Below, in pieces: positions 1 through 7,413 of a stretch of DNA of 11,454 nucleotides. The stretch comes from Cytophagales bacterium (GTDB lineage Bacteria; Bacteroidota; Bacteroidia; Cytophagales; Spirosomataceae), in assembly GCA_013205605.1 (NCBI GenBank), contig JABMMK010000177.1, forward strand, positions 1 through 11,454, written 5' to 3'. Each line of letters begins with the position of its first letter. Position 1 is the stretch's first letter. Both the position numbers and the translations under genes were made by a program. The notes under the pieces were generated by a model. That model saw only the letters and a program-made list of their open reading frames with translations. It had not been told where the DNA came from and searched no databases.

Positions 1-857
1 GACGTCACTTCAAAAAGTCGTTCAGTCCCAAATTTCTCTACACAGAATGATGCCATTGCAGATCCATAGACAATAGCCTTGCGCATATTTTCAAATGATA
101 TATCGTTGGTTTGTGCGAGATAACCTATGAATCCGCCAACAAAAGTATCTCCCGCACCTGTAGGGTCAAAAACCTCTTCTAAAGGTAATGCTGGGCAATA
201 AAACATCTTCGTATCTTGGAATAATAAAGCACCATGCTCGCCTTTTTTGATGATTAGCGTTTTGGGACCCATTCCCATAATCATTTTAGCTGCAGTCCTT
301 AAAGAATACTGACCTGATAATTGGCGCGCCTCTTCGTCATTGATGCACAAGACGTCGACCAATTTAAGTACTTTCTTTAAATCGTCCATCGCCACATCCA
401 TCCAAAAATTCATGGTATCCATCACCACTAGCTTGGGTCGATTCTTTAATCCTTGAATAGCCTCAATTTGAACTTGGGGTGTTAAATTACCCAACATCAA
501 AAATTCACAATCTTGGTAACTATTCGGTATCATCGGTTTAAAATCCGCTAATACATTTAAATCCGTCACCAAGGTATCACGCGAATTCATATTATTGTGA
601 TATTTGCCCGCCCAAAAAAATGACTTCTCCCCTTTTTTAATTTGTAAACCATCCAAATTAATTCCTTTTGAGATCAAAGAATCCATGTATTCTTGGGGAA
701 AATCATCCCCTACCACGGCAACTACATTGACCTGAGGAAGAAAAAATGCTGCTGATAAAGCAATATAAGTGCAAGATCCACCAATGATTTTATCAGTTTT
801 TCCATAAGGAGTTTCTAGGGCGTCGAACGCTACGGTTCCAATTGTTAATAAGCTCAT
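1..857 (-). CDS. PfkB-family carbohydrate/nucleoside kinase (C-terminus beyond window edge)
   Basis: Cytoplasmic ATP-dependent kinase of the ribokinase/PfkB superfamily, phosphorylating a hydroxyl of a sugar or nucleoside; the substrate cannot be read from sequence. The frame opens with ATG at 857-855 (MSLLTIGTVAFDAL) and runs 285 codons off the left edge without a stop. An early glycine pair (IIGGS, residues 24-28) fits the N-terminal substrate-binding region. The C-terminal family signature DPTGAGDTF begins at residue 231, so the catalytic base is Asp237 and the GAG anion hole is intact. I expect only some 20-25 residues to be missing, since this family is usually slightly over 300 aa. The start lies 11 bp after the stop of the GNAT-fold gene, so the two are very likely co-transcribed. 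From memory, close relatives with VVMDTMNFWM and GSAMASFCVEKFG are widespread in Bacteroidota and are annotated only as sugar, ribokinase-like or adenosine kinase. Family assignment is sure; substrate unknown. Confidence 0.93.
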   Translation of the reverse strand, partial: MSLLTIGTVAFDALETPYGKTDKIIGGSCTYIALSAAFFLPQVNVVAVVGDDFPQEYMDSLISKGINLDGLQIKKGEKSFFWAGKYHNNMNSRDTLVTDLNVLADFKPMIPNSYQDCEFLMLGNLTPQVQIEAIQGLKNRPKLVVMDTMNFWMDVAMDDLKKVLKLVDVLCINDEEARQLSGQYSLRTAAKMIMGMGPKTLIIKKGEHGALLFQDTKMFYCPALPLEEVFDPTGAGDTFVGGFIGYLAQTNDISFENMRKAIVYGSAMASFCVEKFGTERLFEVT

Positions 858-868
858 TTTACATGTAT

Positions 869-2047
869 TTAGCCTACTTTAGGACAACGACTAAAGGGCT
901 GGTTAGGATTAAATAAATAACGGTAAGTAATAAATGTTTTATCATTAGTTGCTCCCAACTGGGAAACAAAACGCATCATTTTGGGATTAAAATCACCGAC
1001 CCAATTCATGTCCATGGTCGTATATGGATAGAAAGGGTTTTCTCTGGCAGCCGTTCTAAAACGCAAGGCAATGGCAGATTCAACGCCCTTTCCTTGATGT
1101 TCAGGAACCACGCCAAAAATAACACCACAGGTTCTAGTTAAGACGCCCCTACTTTTTAAAAGTAAAAATTTTATCTTTCCCCATGTATCCAATTTACCAT
1201 GTAAATGTTTGACAATTTGATTCAAATCGGGGATCACAATAAAAAATGCAACAGGCTCATCAAGTTCAGAATAGGCAAACCAAAGTAATTGTTCGTCAAT
1301 TATGGGCTTCATTTGCCTCACTAATTTCTGAGCTTGCTCGGAAGTCATTTCACTGACACCCGGAAATTTTGCCCATGCCGCATTATAAATAATTTTAAAA
1401 TCTTCCGCATATTTAGCGAGATTAGACTTTTCTATATGCTTAAAATTATAATTGGGATTTTGATAAATTCGCTGGGCCTTTTCCTCAATTCCGGCAGTAA
1501 CATTGGCTCCCCGAATGGAAGAAACATAGACATATTGTTGGAAATAATCTTTAAACCCAAAATTTTCAAAAAATGAAATATAGTATGGCTTAGTCCATGG
1601 CATCTTATAGGTGGGTTCAAACTCCCATCCTTTAATCATTAATCCCCAAAAGCTATCGCGTTCCCCAAAATTAATGGGACCATCCATGCCCTCAAATCCT
1701 TTTTCATTTAGCCAATTCTTACACGCATCAAACAAAATTATGGCAGCGTTTTCATCGTCAATCACCTCAAAAAATCCCATGCCAGCCATTTTGAGATTAC
1801 TTTTATCGGGTTCTGTATTTTCATAAAAGGTAGCTACTCGACCGATAGGATTTTGATTTTCGTCAAATAAAATCCATCGAATGGCCTCTCCTTTTTTTAA
1901 ATGAAAATTTTTATTGGGGTCAAAAATAACTTCAATGTCCTGATCTAAAGGCCTTATCCAATTCGGGTCACTCGCATATAAAGAAACCGGGAACTCCAAA
2001 AACGTTCGCTTAAGGATCTTATCTCCTCCTACTTCTTTTAATATCAT
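869..2047 (-). CDS. GNAT-fold acyltransferase-like protein, function unknown
   Basis: A 392-residue soluble protein. Its C-terminal part carries an acyl-CoA-binding motif A of the GNAT type: the VVPEHQGKGVESAI stretch near residues 313-326 matches the Q/R-x-x-G-x-G/A pyrophosphate loop. It is followed by the NPKMMRFVSQLGA motif-B-like helix near 354-366. The N-terminal half holds the segments DPNWIRPL (residues 27-34) and GPINFGERDSFWG (about 123-135). I recognise these from a conserved family of roughly 380 aa proteins usually annotated as hypothetical or GNAT N-acetyltransferase; the duplicated look of the family suggests two GNAT-like lobes, which is inference. I chose ATG at 2047 because family members begin just before the LKEV-like segment. 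A TTG four codons upstream (2059) is less likely. It is the first gene of a unit with the PfkB kinase, 11 bp downstream. Donor and acceptor are unknown, and the fold may not mean catalysis. Confidence 0.85.
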   Translation of the reverse strand: MILKEVGGDKILKRTFLEFPVSLYASDPNWIRPLDQDIEVIFDPNKNFHLKKGEAIRWILFDENQNPIGRVATFYENTEPDKSNLKMAGMGFFEVIDDENAAIILFDACKNWLNEKGFEGMDGPINFGERDSFWGLMIKGWEFEPTYKMPWTKPYYISFFENFGFKDYFQQYVYVSSIRGANVTAGIEEKAQRIYQNPNYNFKHIEKSNLAKYAEDFKIIYNAAWAKFPGVSEMTSEQAQKLVRQMKPIIDEQLLWFAYSELDEPVAFFIVIPDLNQIVKHLHGKLDTWGKIKFLLLKSRGVLTRTCGVIFGVVPEHQGKGVESAIALRFRTAARENPFYPYTTMDMNWVGDFNPKMMRFVSQLGATNDKTFITYRYLFNPNQPFSRCPKVG

Positions 2048-2068
2048 GTAATCAATCAAATGAGTTTA

Positions 2069-2076
2069 TAAAGATA
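2069..2076 (-). promoter_or_regulatory. Possible -7 element for the GNAT-PfkB unit
   Basis: Read on the minus strand this is TATCTTTA, seven of eight matches to the Bacteroidota -7 consensus TAnnTTTG, 21 nt before the chosen ATG. The only nearby TTG (complement of 2091-2093) is just 14 nt upstream, shorter than the usual 17-23, so the -33 half is not supported. Weak call, made mainly because this divergent region must hold a promoter for the minus-strand unit. Confidence 0.3.
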
Positions 2077-2110
2077 ATATATTTTGGCTCCAATCTCCGT
2101 AACGTGTTTA

Positions 2111-2139
2111 TTTGATTCGACTAAGCAATAATAGTTTTG
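2111..2139 (+). promoter_or_regulatory. Bacteroidota-type promoter for cysS
   Basis: TTTG at 2111-2114 (-33 element) and TAGTTTTG at 2132-2139 (perfect TAnnTTTG -7 element) are separated by 17 nt, within the range known for Bacteroidota primary sigma factor promoters. Transcription would begin near 2146, giving a leader of about 64 nt that contains the inverted repeat at 2171-2194. It would drive cysS and, by spacing, both rhomboid genes. Confidence 0.6.
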
Positions 2140-2170
2140 GTGATTTAAAAGAATCGCAGTAATTTTAATA

Positions 2171-2194
2171 CCTTATATAAATTTCTATATAAGG
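2171..2194 (+). promoter_or_regulatory. Perfect inverted repeat in the cysS leader (hairpin or operator)
   Basis: CCTTATATA (2171-2179) is exactly repeated in reverse complement as TATATAAGG (2186-2194) with a 6-nt spacer AATTTC. As RNA it forms a 9-bp hairpin ending 15 nt before the cysS ATG. Its right arm contains the AAGG of an AAGGA purine run (2191-2195), the only Shine-Dalgarno-like sequence near this start, though the 14-nt spacing to ATG is long. As DNA it could be a dimeric repressor site downstream of the promoter. It is not followed by a T-run, so it is not an intrinsic terminator. The repeat is directly seen; any regulatory role is inference. Confidence 0.5.
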
Positions 2195-2209
2195 ACCGAA
2201 ATAGTCTAG

Positions 2210-3700
2210 ATGCAGCCATTAAAATTATATAATACACTCAGCCGTGAAAAGGAAGTTTTTGTAGCGCTCAACGCGCCACATGTGGGTTTGTATGTTTGTG
2301 GCCCGACTGTTTACAACTATGTGCATTTAGGAAATCTTAGGACATTTACTTCATTTGATATTTTATATAGATACTTAAACCACATAGGCTATAAGGTTCG
2401 ATATGTAAGAAACATCACAGATGTAGGACATTTAGTGGGCGATGGGGACGAAGGAGAGGATAAGATTGGCAAAATGGCCAAATTGGAAAAGCTAGAGCCC
2501 ATGGAAATTGTTCATCGCTATACGCAAGATTTTCATCACGTTTTACAAACATTTAATTTATTACCTCCAAGTATTGAACCTTCTGCCACGGGGCATATTG
2601 TTGAGCAAATAGAGACTACACAAAACCTTTTAAATAAAGGCATCGCCTATGAATCCAATGGCTCTATTTATTTTGATATAGAATTATATAATAAACAAGG
2701 GGGTGATTATGGAAATTTATCGGGTCGGATTTTAGACGATTTACTGACTGAAACGAGAGATTTAGACGGTGTTGGAGAGAAAAAAAGTCCTTTGGATTTT
2801 GCCCTTTGGAAAAAAGCATCCCCGGAACATATCATGCGCTGGAATTCTCCTTGGGGAGAAGGATTTCCTGGTTGGCACCTTGAATGTACTTGCATGAGTC
2901 ATAAATATTTAGGCAATAAATTTGACATACATGGAGGTGGAATGGACTTAAAATTCCCACATCATGAGTGTGAAATTGCACAGGCCACAGCTGCCTATGG
3001 TGAAGCCCCCGTCCGATATTGGATGCATACCAATATGCTTACTGTAAATGGCCAAAAAATGAGTAAATCTTTGGGTAATTCCTTTTTACCCAAAGAATTG
3101 ATTACTGGAAATCACCCATTATTAGAGCAGGCATATAGTCCCATAACCGTTCGCTTTTTTATGCTGCAATCGCAGTATCGAAGTACGTTAGATTTTTCAA
3201 ATGAGGCCTTAAAAGCATCACAGAAAGGATATAAGCGAATTGCAAATGGGTTAAGAATCATCAAAAAAATGGATTACCCTGGAGACATTTCCATGCAGGT
3301 CGACTCCGACCAAGAAGCGGACATATTAAGTTCCATTCAGGGATGTTACGATGGGATGAATGACGACTTAAACACCGCTGTGACGATTGCGCATTTGTTT
3401 AATTTGTTGAAAAAAATAAATCAATTGCACACGGGAACACTTGCGTTTGAGTCCATAAGCCCAAGCACCTTTGAAGCTTTAAAAATAAATTATGTTCTCT
3501 TTTTAGAAGAAATATTAGGTTTGACGATGGAAACTCCGGAAAACTCAGACATGTTAATTGACGGCTTACTATCTTTGTATAAAGAATTTAAGGACCAACG
3601 AAAATATGATAAGGTGGATGAAATAAGGGCTACATTCAAATCAATGGGCCTTATTATTAAGGATATGAAAAACTCAATTGATTGGGGATTTGAAGAATAA
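2210..3700 (+). CDS. cysS: Cysteinyl-tRNA synthetase
   Basis: Class I aminoacyl-tRNA synthetase that joins cysteine to tRNA-Cys using ATP in the cytoplasm; essential for translation. It is 496 aa, slightly longer than the E. coli enzyme (461 aa). The adenylate-binding HIGH-type motif reads HLGN (residues 39-42), directly after CGPTVY. The KMSKS loop is at 283-287. The zinc ligands that recognise the cysteine thiol are all present: Cys30, Cys226 (in GWHLEC), His251 and Glu255 (in FPHHECE), with the same 25 and 29 residue spacing as E. coli C209, H234 and E238. The remainder after about 330 is the helical anticodon-binding region. The start ATG gives the usual family opening (LKLYNTLSR). It leads a tight block, with the first rhomboid gene starting 4 bp after its stop, and has a good promoter and an inverted repeat upstream. 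Confidence 0.98.
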   Translation: MQPLKLYNTLSREKEVFVALNAPHVGLYVCGPTVYNYVHLGNLRTFTSFDILYRYLNHIGYKVRYVRNITDVGHLVGDGDEGEDKIGKMAKLEKLEPMEIVHRYTQDFHHVLQTFNLLPPSIEPSATGHIVEQIETTQNLLNKGIAYESNGSIYFDIELYNKQGGDYGNLSGRILDDLLTETRDLDGVGEKKSPLDFALWKKASPEHIMRWNSPWGEGFPGWHLECTCMSHKYLGNKFDIHGGGMDLKFPHHECEIAQATAAYGEAPVRYWMHTNMLTVNGQKMSKSLGNSFLPKELITGNHPLLEQAYSPITVRFFMLQSQYRSTLDFSNEALKASQKGYKRIANGLRIIKKMDYPGDISMQVDSDQEADILSSIQGCYDGMNDDLNTAVTIAHLFNLLKKINQLHTGTLAFESISPSTFEALKINYVLFLEEILGLTMETPENSDMLIDGLLSLYKEFKDQRKYDKVDEIRATFKSMGLIIKDMKNSIDWGFEE

Positions 3701-3704
3701 AAAT

Positions 3705-4439
3705 ATGTTTAGAAACTTAACACCTACCGTTCGTAATTTAATCATCGTTAATATTGTTCTTTTTTTAGGAAAAGGAGCCTTACCCGAAGATTTGTTTACG
3801 TTACACTATTTTCAAGCAAGAGATTTTTATTTCTTCCAGGTGGTCACGTACATGTTTGTTCATGCAAATTTTATGCATCTATTGAGTAATATGTTTGGGC
3901 TTTTTATGTTTGGATCATTGCTTGAAAGAGTTTGGGGCGCCCAACGGTTTTTGTTTTTTTACTTTTTCTGCGGCATTGGCGCTGGATTATTGTACATGGG
4001 CATTCAGCATTTTATTGATTTCGCAGATTTCAGAAGGGCAACCGAATTGGTTTTATCCAATCCGAGTTCATTTAATTTGACGGACTATGTTCAGCATTTT
4101 AGCGTCATCAATCCTATTGAACCTGTTAATTCAGATTGGGTCAGGACTAATTATGCCGAGTTTATAAACCGAAGTGTTGTTGGCGGAGCATCAGGGGCTA
4201 TTTTCGGAATTTTAATGGCTTTTGGTTATTTATTTCCAAATTCAGAAATGTTTCTTTTCCCGTTGCCCATTCCAATTAAGGCTAAATATTTTGTGAGTTT
4301 TTATGGATTATACGAACTTTATCAGGGAATACAGCAAAGTGAAGGAGATAATGTGGCACACTTCGCACATATCGGTGGAATGATTTTTGCGGTCATTCTT
4401 TTAAAATATTGGGGTACTAAAAGAAATACATTTTTTTAA
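3705..4439 (+). CDS. Rhomboid intramembrane serine protease (first of a tandem pair)
   Basis: A 244-residue polytopic membrane protease of the rhomboid (GlpG-like, S54) family, cleaving transmembrane segments within the bilayer; substrates unknown. About six hydrophobic segments are visible (roughly 10-24, 43-70, 81-104, 155-178, 186-206 and 217-235). The membrane-embedded motif HxxxxHxxxN is at His53, His58 and Asn62. The nucleophile is Ser163 in GGASGAIFG and the partner is His222 in AHIGG, so the Ser-His dyad is complete. A roughly 50-residue polar insertion (about 104-156) sits between the third hydrophobic segment and the serine helix. I chose ATG 3705, 4 bp after the cysS stop, because it gives the typical MFRNLTP opening; an in-frame TTG at 3678 would overlap cysS by 23 bp. 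The gene ends in a T7 run, 1 bp before the next rhomboid gene. Confidence 0.94.
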   Translation: MFRNLTPTVRNLIIVNIVLFLGKGALPEDLFTLHYFQARDFYFFQVVTYMFVHANFMHLLSNMFGLFMFGSLLERVWGAQRFLFFYFFCGIGAGLLYMGIQHFIDFADFRRATELVLSNPSSFNLTDYVQHFSVINPIEPVNSDWVRTNYAEFINRSVVGGASGAIFGILMAFGYLFPNSEMFLFPLPIPIKAKYFVSFYGLYELYQGIQQSEGDNVAHFAHIGGMIFAVILLKYWGTKRNTFF

Positions 4440-4440
4440 T

Positions 4441-5307
4441 ATGAAAAGTATTTGGTTCGATATAAAAATGATTTTTAACAGTCCTAATCAAGGACTAAAA
4501 AAGCTTATTGCTTTTAACATTTTTATATTTCTTGGTTTGATGTTAGGCAAAGTCATGCTTATTTTGGCAGGCCACGAAGAAATATTTTCAGCTACATTAG
4601 AACATTTAACATTATCGTCAACGCCCATAATTGTACTTAAAGAGCCTTGGACAGTATTTACTTACTTCTTTATTCATATTGAATTATTCCATCTGCTTTT
4701 TAATATGATGTTCCTTTTTTGGTTTGGAATAATTATTCAAGACTTTATAGGTTCCGAACGAATCGTTAAATTGTTTATTTGGGGTGGATTATCAGGGGCG
4801 GTTGCTTATTTGCTTTTAGTGAACAGCTTCTCTTATTTTATTTTAAAAGGGCCGACCTACCTAAATGGGGCGTCAGCTGGTGTATTTGCCATTGTGGTTG
4901 CTGCGGCAACCATTAAGCCCACTTATCGCATTCATTTGTTTTTTATTGGCGATGTGCAGATTAAATATGTGGCTGCATTTTACCTTATATGGTCTTTCAT
5001 TGAAACTACCGGGACGAATGCCGGAGGTAATATTGCTCATTTAGGTGGTGCTTTAATGGGTTTTATGTATGGATATTATTTTCAACTCCCGCAAAAAAAG
5101 AATGTTTTTGTCAAAGAAGAAAAAGTATTTTCTTTTGTAAAAGTGGCTCAAAAAAGAATTTATGAATCTGTGAATGAACAGGATAATCAAGAAGTTGTAG
5201 AAGAAGAGCTGAACCAAATTTTAGATAAAATTTCTAAATCTGGGTATGATAGTTTGAGTAAATACGAAAAAAGAAGGTTGTTTAAAGCGAGTCAAAAAAA
5301 CGAATAA
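4441..5307 (+). CDS. Rhomboid intramembrane serine protease with charged C-terminal tail (second of pair)
   Basis: A 288-residue membrane protease, paralogous to the preceding gene. Hydrophobic segments lie near 23-44, 72-98, 107-128, 137-157, 171-187 and 196-214. The HxxxxHxxxN motif is His79, His84 and Asn88. The serine motif reads GASAG (Ser145) rather than the classical GxSG, a variant I recall in Bacteroidota rhomboids. The general-base histidine is His200 in AHLGG. After residue 215 comes a soluble, charged tail that ends in an LNQILDKISKSGYDSL-type segment (from about 257). This resembles the small C-terminal domain of unknown function attached to Bacteroidota rhomboids (I believe DUF6576; from memory). 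The ATG is 1 bp after the upstream stop, so translation is probably coupled. Both dyads are intact, so both proteins are predicted active. Physiological substrates are unknown. Confidence 0.93.
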   Translation: MKSIWFDIKMIFNSPNQGLKKLIAFNIFIFLGLMLGKVMLILAGHEEIFSATLEHLTLSSTPIIVLKEPWTVFTYFFIHIELFHLLFNMMFLFWFGIIIQDFIGSERIVKLFIWGGLSGAVAYLLLVNSFSYFILKGPTYLNGASAGVFAIVVAAATIKPTYRIHLFFIGDVQIKYVAAFYLIWSFIETTGTNAGGNIAHLGGALMGFMYGYYFQLPQKKNVFVKEEKVFSFVKVAQKRIYESVNEQDNQEVVEEELNQILDKISKSGYDSLSKYEKRRLFKASQKNE

Positions 5308-5322
5308 GCCTAAAAACATTTT

Positions 5323-5339
5323 TACCTTTATATTGTTTG
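5323..5339 (+). promoter_or_regulatory. Weak promoter candidate for dxs
   Basis: The 66-bp gap before dxs contains TACCTTTA (5323-5330, seven of eight matches to TAnnTTTG) overlapping a run-on TATTGTTTG (5331-5339, one base too long between TA and TTTG). No clear -33 TTG lies at the right distance. dxs may therefore have its own start of transcription or be read through from the rhomboid genes; no terminator is visible in the gap. Confidence 0.3.
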
Positions 5340-5373
5340 ATATTCACCTTCGGGTAATTTTAATTTTTAATTT

Positions 5374-7326
5374 ATGCAATTCAAAGCTGGTCCATTATTG
5401 AGTAAAATACATTCTCCAGCAGATCTAAGGAGTCTTTCCCCGTCAGAATTGCCTAAAGTTTGTGAAGAATTAAGGCAGTTTATCATCGATCATGTTTCAG
5501 TTAATGGGGGGCATTTTGGGGCTTCTCTGGGAGTAACTGAATTAACCGTAGCCCTACATTATGTTTTCAATACTCCTGAGGACCAATTAGTATGGGATGT
5601 TGGGCATCAAGCTTATGGGCATAAAATACTTACCGGAAGGAAGGATGTTTTTCATACAAACCGACTTTTAGGAGGTATCAGTGGGTTTCCAAAAAGATCC
5701 GAAAGTATTTTTGATACGTTTGGTGTTGGGCATTCTTCTACCTCTATTTCAGCCGCTTTAGGAATGGCGGTGGCATCTCGTTACAAAAAAGAATTTCAAA
5801 AGCAACATATTGCCGTTATAGGGGATGGATCGATGACTGCCGGAATGGCGTTTGAAGCGATGAATCACGCAGGAGATATTCCAAACAATATGCTGATTAT
5901 CTTAAATGATAATTGCATGGCCATAGACCCTAATGTGGGCGCATTGAAAGAGTATTTAACAGATATTAGAACATCTCATACCTACAACAAGGTGAAGGAT
6001 GACGTATGGAATTTGTTGGGAAAAATGTCAAAATTTGGTAAATCAGCCCAAGAAATTGTATCCAAAATCGAAAATGGACTAAAAGCCACATTATTAAAGC
6101 AAAGTAATTTATTTGAGTCATTAAATCTTAGGTATTTTGGCCCCATTGACGGCCATGATATAGGATATTTAACCACTGTGTTAAACGATTTGAAAGATAT
6201 TCCTGGGCCTAAAATATTGCATTGCATTACGACAAAAGGGAAGGGGTATAGTTTAGCCGAGAAAGATCAAACCTTATGGCATGCTCCAGGAAAATTTGAT
6301 AAATTAACTGGCGAGATTCATAAAAAGACTTTTGATAATCCTCAGCCGCCTAAATACCAAGAGGTTTTTGGGCACACCCTATTAGAGTTAGCAGAAAAGA
6401 ATCCCAACATTATGGGGGTAACACCTGCGATGCCATCTGGATCTTCCTTAAATATTATGATGCGTGAAATGCCAGATAGAGCATTTGACGTGGGTATCGC
6501 CGAGCAACATGCCGTTACATTTTCTGCAGGATTAGCTACACAAGGTCTTACCGTTTTTTGCAATATTTATAGTTCATTCATGCAAAGAGGGTACGACCAA
6601 GTCGTTCATGATGTTTGTTTGCAAAAATTACCGGTAATCTTTTGTTTAGATCGTGCTGGCCTTGCAGGCGCAGATGGTCCGACGCATCATGGACTTTACG
6701 ACTTCGCTTTCATGAGGGCTCTCCCTAATATGATTGTAGCCGCACCTAGGAATGAGCAGGAACTTAGAAATATGATGTTTACAGCTTCCTTAGACTCATT
6801 TAAAGAGCTGAATCAAGCCATTACGATTCGTTATCCTAGAGGTGAAGGTGTGATGCCGGCGTGGAGAACTTCGTTTGAAAAAATTGAAATTGGCACAGGT
6901 GTAGAACTAATTAAAGGAGAAAATGTAGCCATATTAAGTATTGGTCATATTGGGAATGAAGCACAAAAGGCAGTCGAATTGGCCCAACAAAAAGGTCTAA
7001 ATCCGGCATTGTATGATATGCGTTTTGTCAAACCCCTTGACGAGCGATTGTTGCACGGTATTTTCAAAGCATTCAAAACCATCATAACTGTCGAGGATGC
7101 AGCGATTCAAGGAGGTTTTGGATCTGCCATTGCCGAGTTTATGGTAGACCATCAATATCAATCCAAAATAATCCGCCTAGGAATTGCCGACCTGATTGTT
7201 GAGCATGGAGAACAAAAAGAACTTTATGAGTTTTGTGGAATCGACTCAACCAGCATTTTAGCCAAAATTTTACAAGAATATCCTATAAAAACCAAGGTAA
7301 TCAATACTCACAAGTCGATTGATTAA
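5374..7326 (+). CDS. dxs: 1-deoxy-D-xylulose-5-phosphate synthase
   Basis: Thiamine-diphosphate enzyme that condenses pyruvate with glyceraldehyde 3-phosphate to DXP, the first step of the MEP isoprenoid pathway and a precursor of thiamine and pyridoxal in many bacteria. It is 650 aa, near the usual 620-640. The thiamine-diphosphate motif is GDGSMTAG (150-157, metal-binding Asp151) through NDN (178-180). His47 in GGHFGA matches E. coli His49. The second transketolase-like domain has Glu377 (in IAEQHAVTF), which activates the cofactor. The substrate-binding residues are Arg405 and Tyr407 (QRGYDQ), Arg427 (DRAGL) and His438 (GPTHHG). The C-terminal transketolase domain follows from about 510. 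The ATG start gives the standard LLSKIHSPADLRSL opening; upstream is AT-rich without a Shine-Dalgarno. It follows the rhomboid pair by 66 bp on the same strand, without an obvious functional connection. Confidence 0.98.
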   Translation: MQFKAGPLLSKIHSPADLRSLSPSELPKVCEELRQFIIDHVSVNGGHFGASLGVTELTVALHYVFNTPEDQLVWDVGHQAYGHKILTGRKDVFHTNRLLGGISGFPKRSESIFDTFGVGHSSTSISAALGMAVASRYKKEFQKQHIAVIGDGSMTAGMAFEAMNHAGDIPNNMLIILNDNCMAIDPNVGALKEYLTDIRTSHTYNKVKDDVWNLLGKMSKFGKSAQEIVSKIENGLKATLLKQSNLFESLNLRYFGPIDGHDIGYLTTVLNDLKDIPGPKILHCITTKGKGYSLAEKDQTLWHAPGKFDKLTGEIHKKTFDNPQPPKYQEVFGHTLLELAEKNPNIMGVTPAMPSGSSLNIMMREMPDRAFDVGIAEQHAVTFSAGLATQGLTVFCNIYSSFMQRGYDQVVHDVCLQKLPVIFCLDRAGLAGADGPTHHGLYDFAFMRALPNMIVAAPRNEQELRNMMFTASLDSFKELNQAITIRYPRGEGVMPAWRTSFEKIEIGTGVELIKGENVAILSIGHIGNEAQKAVELAQQKGLNPALYDMRFVKPLDERLLHGIFKAFKTIITVEDAAIQGGFGSAIAEFMVDHQYQSKIIRLGIADLIVEHGEQKELYEFCGIDSTSILAKILQEYPIKTKVINTHKSID

Positions 7327-7377
7327 ATTCGAGTTTGGTAATTTAAATCAAATAGTACTTTTCAAAGAAATTATCCA

Positions 7378-7385
7378 TACCTTTG
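7378..7385 (+). promoter_or_regulatory. typA: Bacteroidota -7 element of the typA promoter
   Basis: TACCTTTG is a perfect TAnnTTTG, followed by CACC, the extended form typical of this phylum, 28 nt before the typA ATG. No convincing -33 TTG is seen 17-23 nt upstream, where the sequence is A/T rich with only a TTTTC. Transcription would begin around 7391, giving a leader of only about 20-25 nt. Its position between dxs and typA suggests typA is transcribed independently. Confidence 0.6.
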
Positions 7386-7413
7386 CACCTTAAAATTTAC
7401 GAGCCTTCATTTT

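Noticed and set aside
1334..1826. Plus-strand open frames of 60-80 codons opposite the GNAT-fold gene (1334-1576, 1611-1826), and a minus-strand frame at 1432-1620.
   Set aside because: They lie wholly within a well-supported gene, lack recognisable domains and have no promoter; they are by-products of the real frame.
2048..2059. TTG start extending the GNAT-fold protein by four residues.
   Set aside because: The ATG at 2047 matches where family members begin; four extra residues have no support.
2210..2350. HLGN instead of HIGH in the cysteinyl-tRNA synthetase, considered as a defect.
   Set aside because: The first His and the Gly are kept, this variant occurs in the family, and all zinc ligands and KMSKS are intact.
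3678..3704. TTG start that would extend the first rhomboid by nine residues into cysS.
   Set aside because: ATG at 3705, 4 bp after the cysS stop, gives the usual N-terminus; the extension MIGDLKNKN is only the end of cysS read in another frame.
5344..5357. ACC-TTCG-GGT in the dxs leader, a UUCG tetraloop closed by C-G.
   Set aside because: The stem is only 3 bp before mismatching; no riboswitch-like structure surrounds it.
5982..6563. Minus-strand frames of 70-80 codons inside dxs (5982-6227, 6342-6563), with similar ones inside cysS, typA and comEC.
   Set aside because: Each is fully covered by a conserved enzyme on the other strand or frame, and their translations show no family motifs.
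7320..7349. Near-palindrome GATTAAATT / AATTTAAATC around the dxs stop, considered as a terminator.
   Set aside because: It needs a bulge, is almost all A/T and has no T-run after it.
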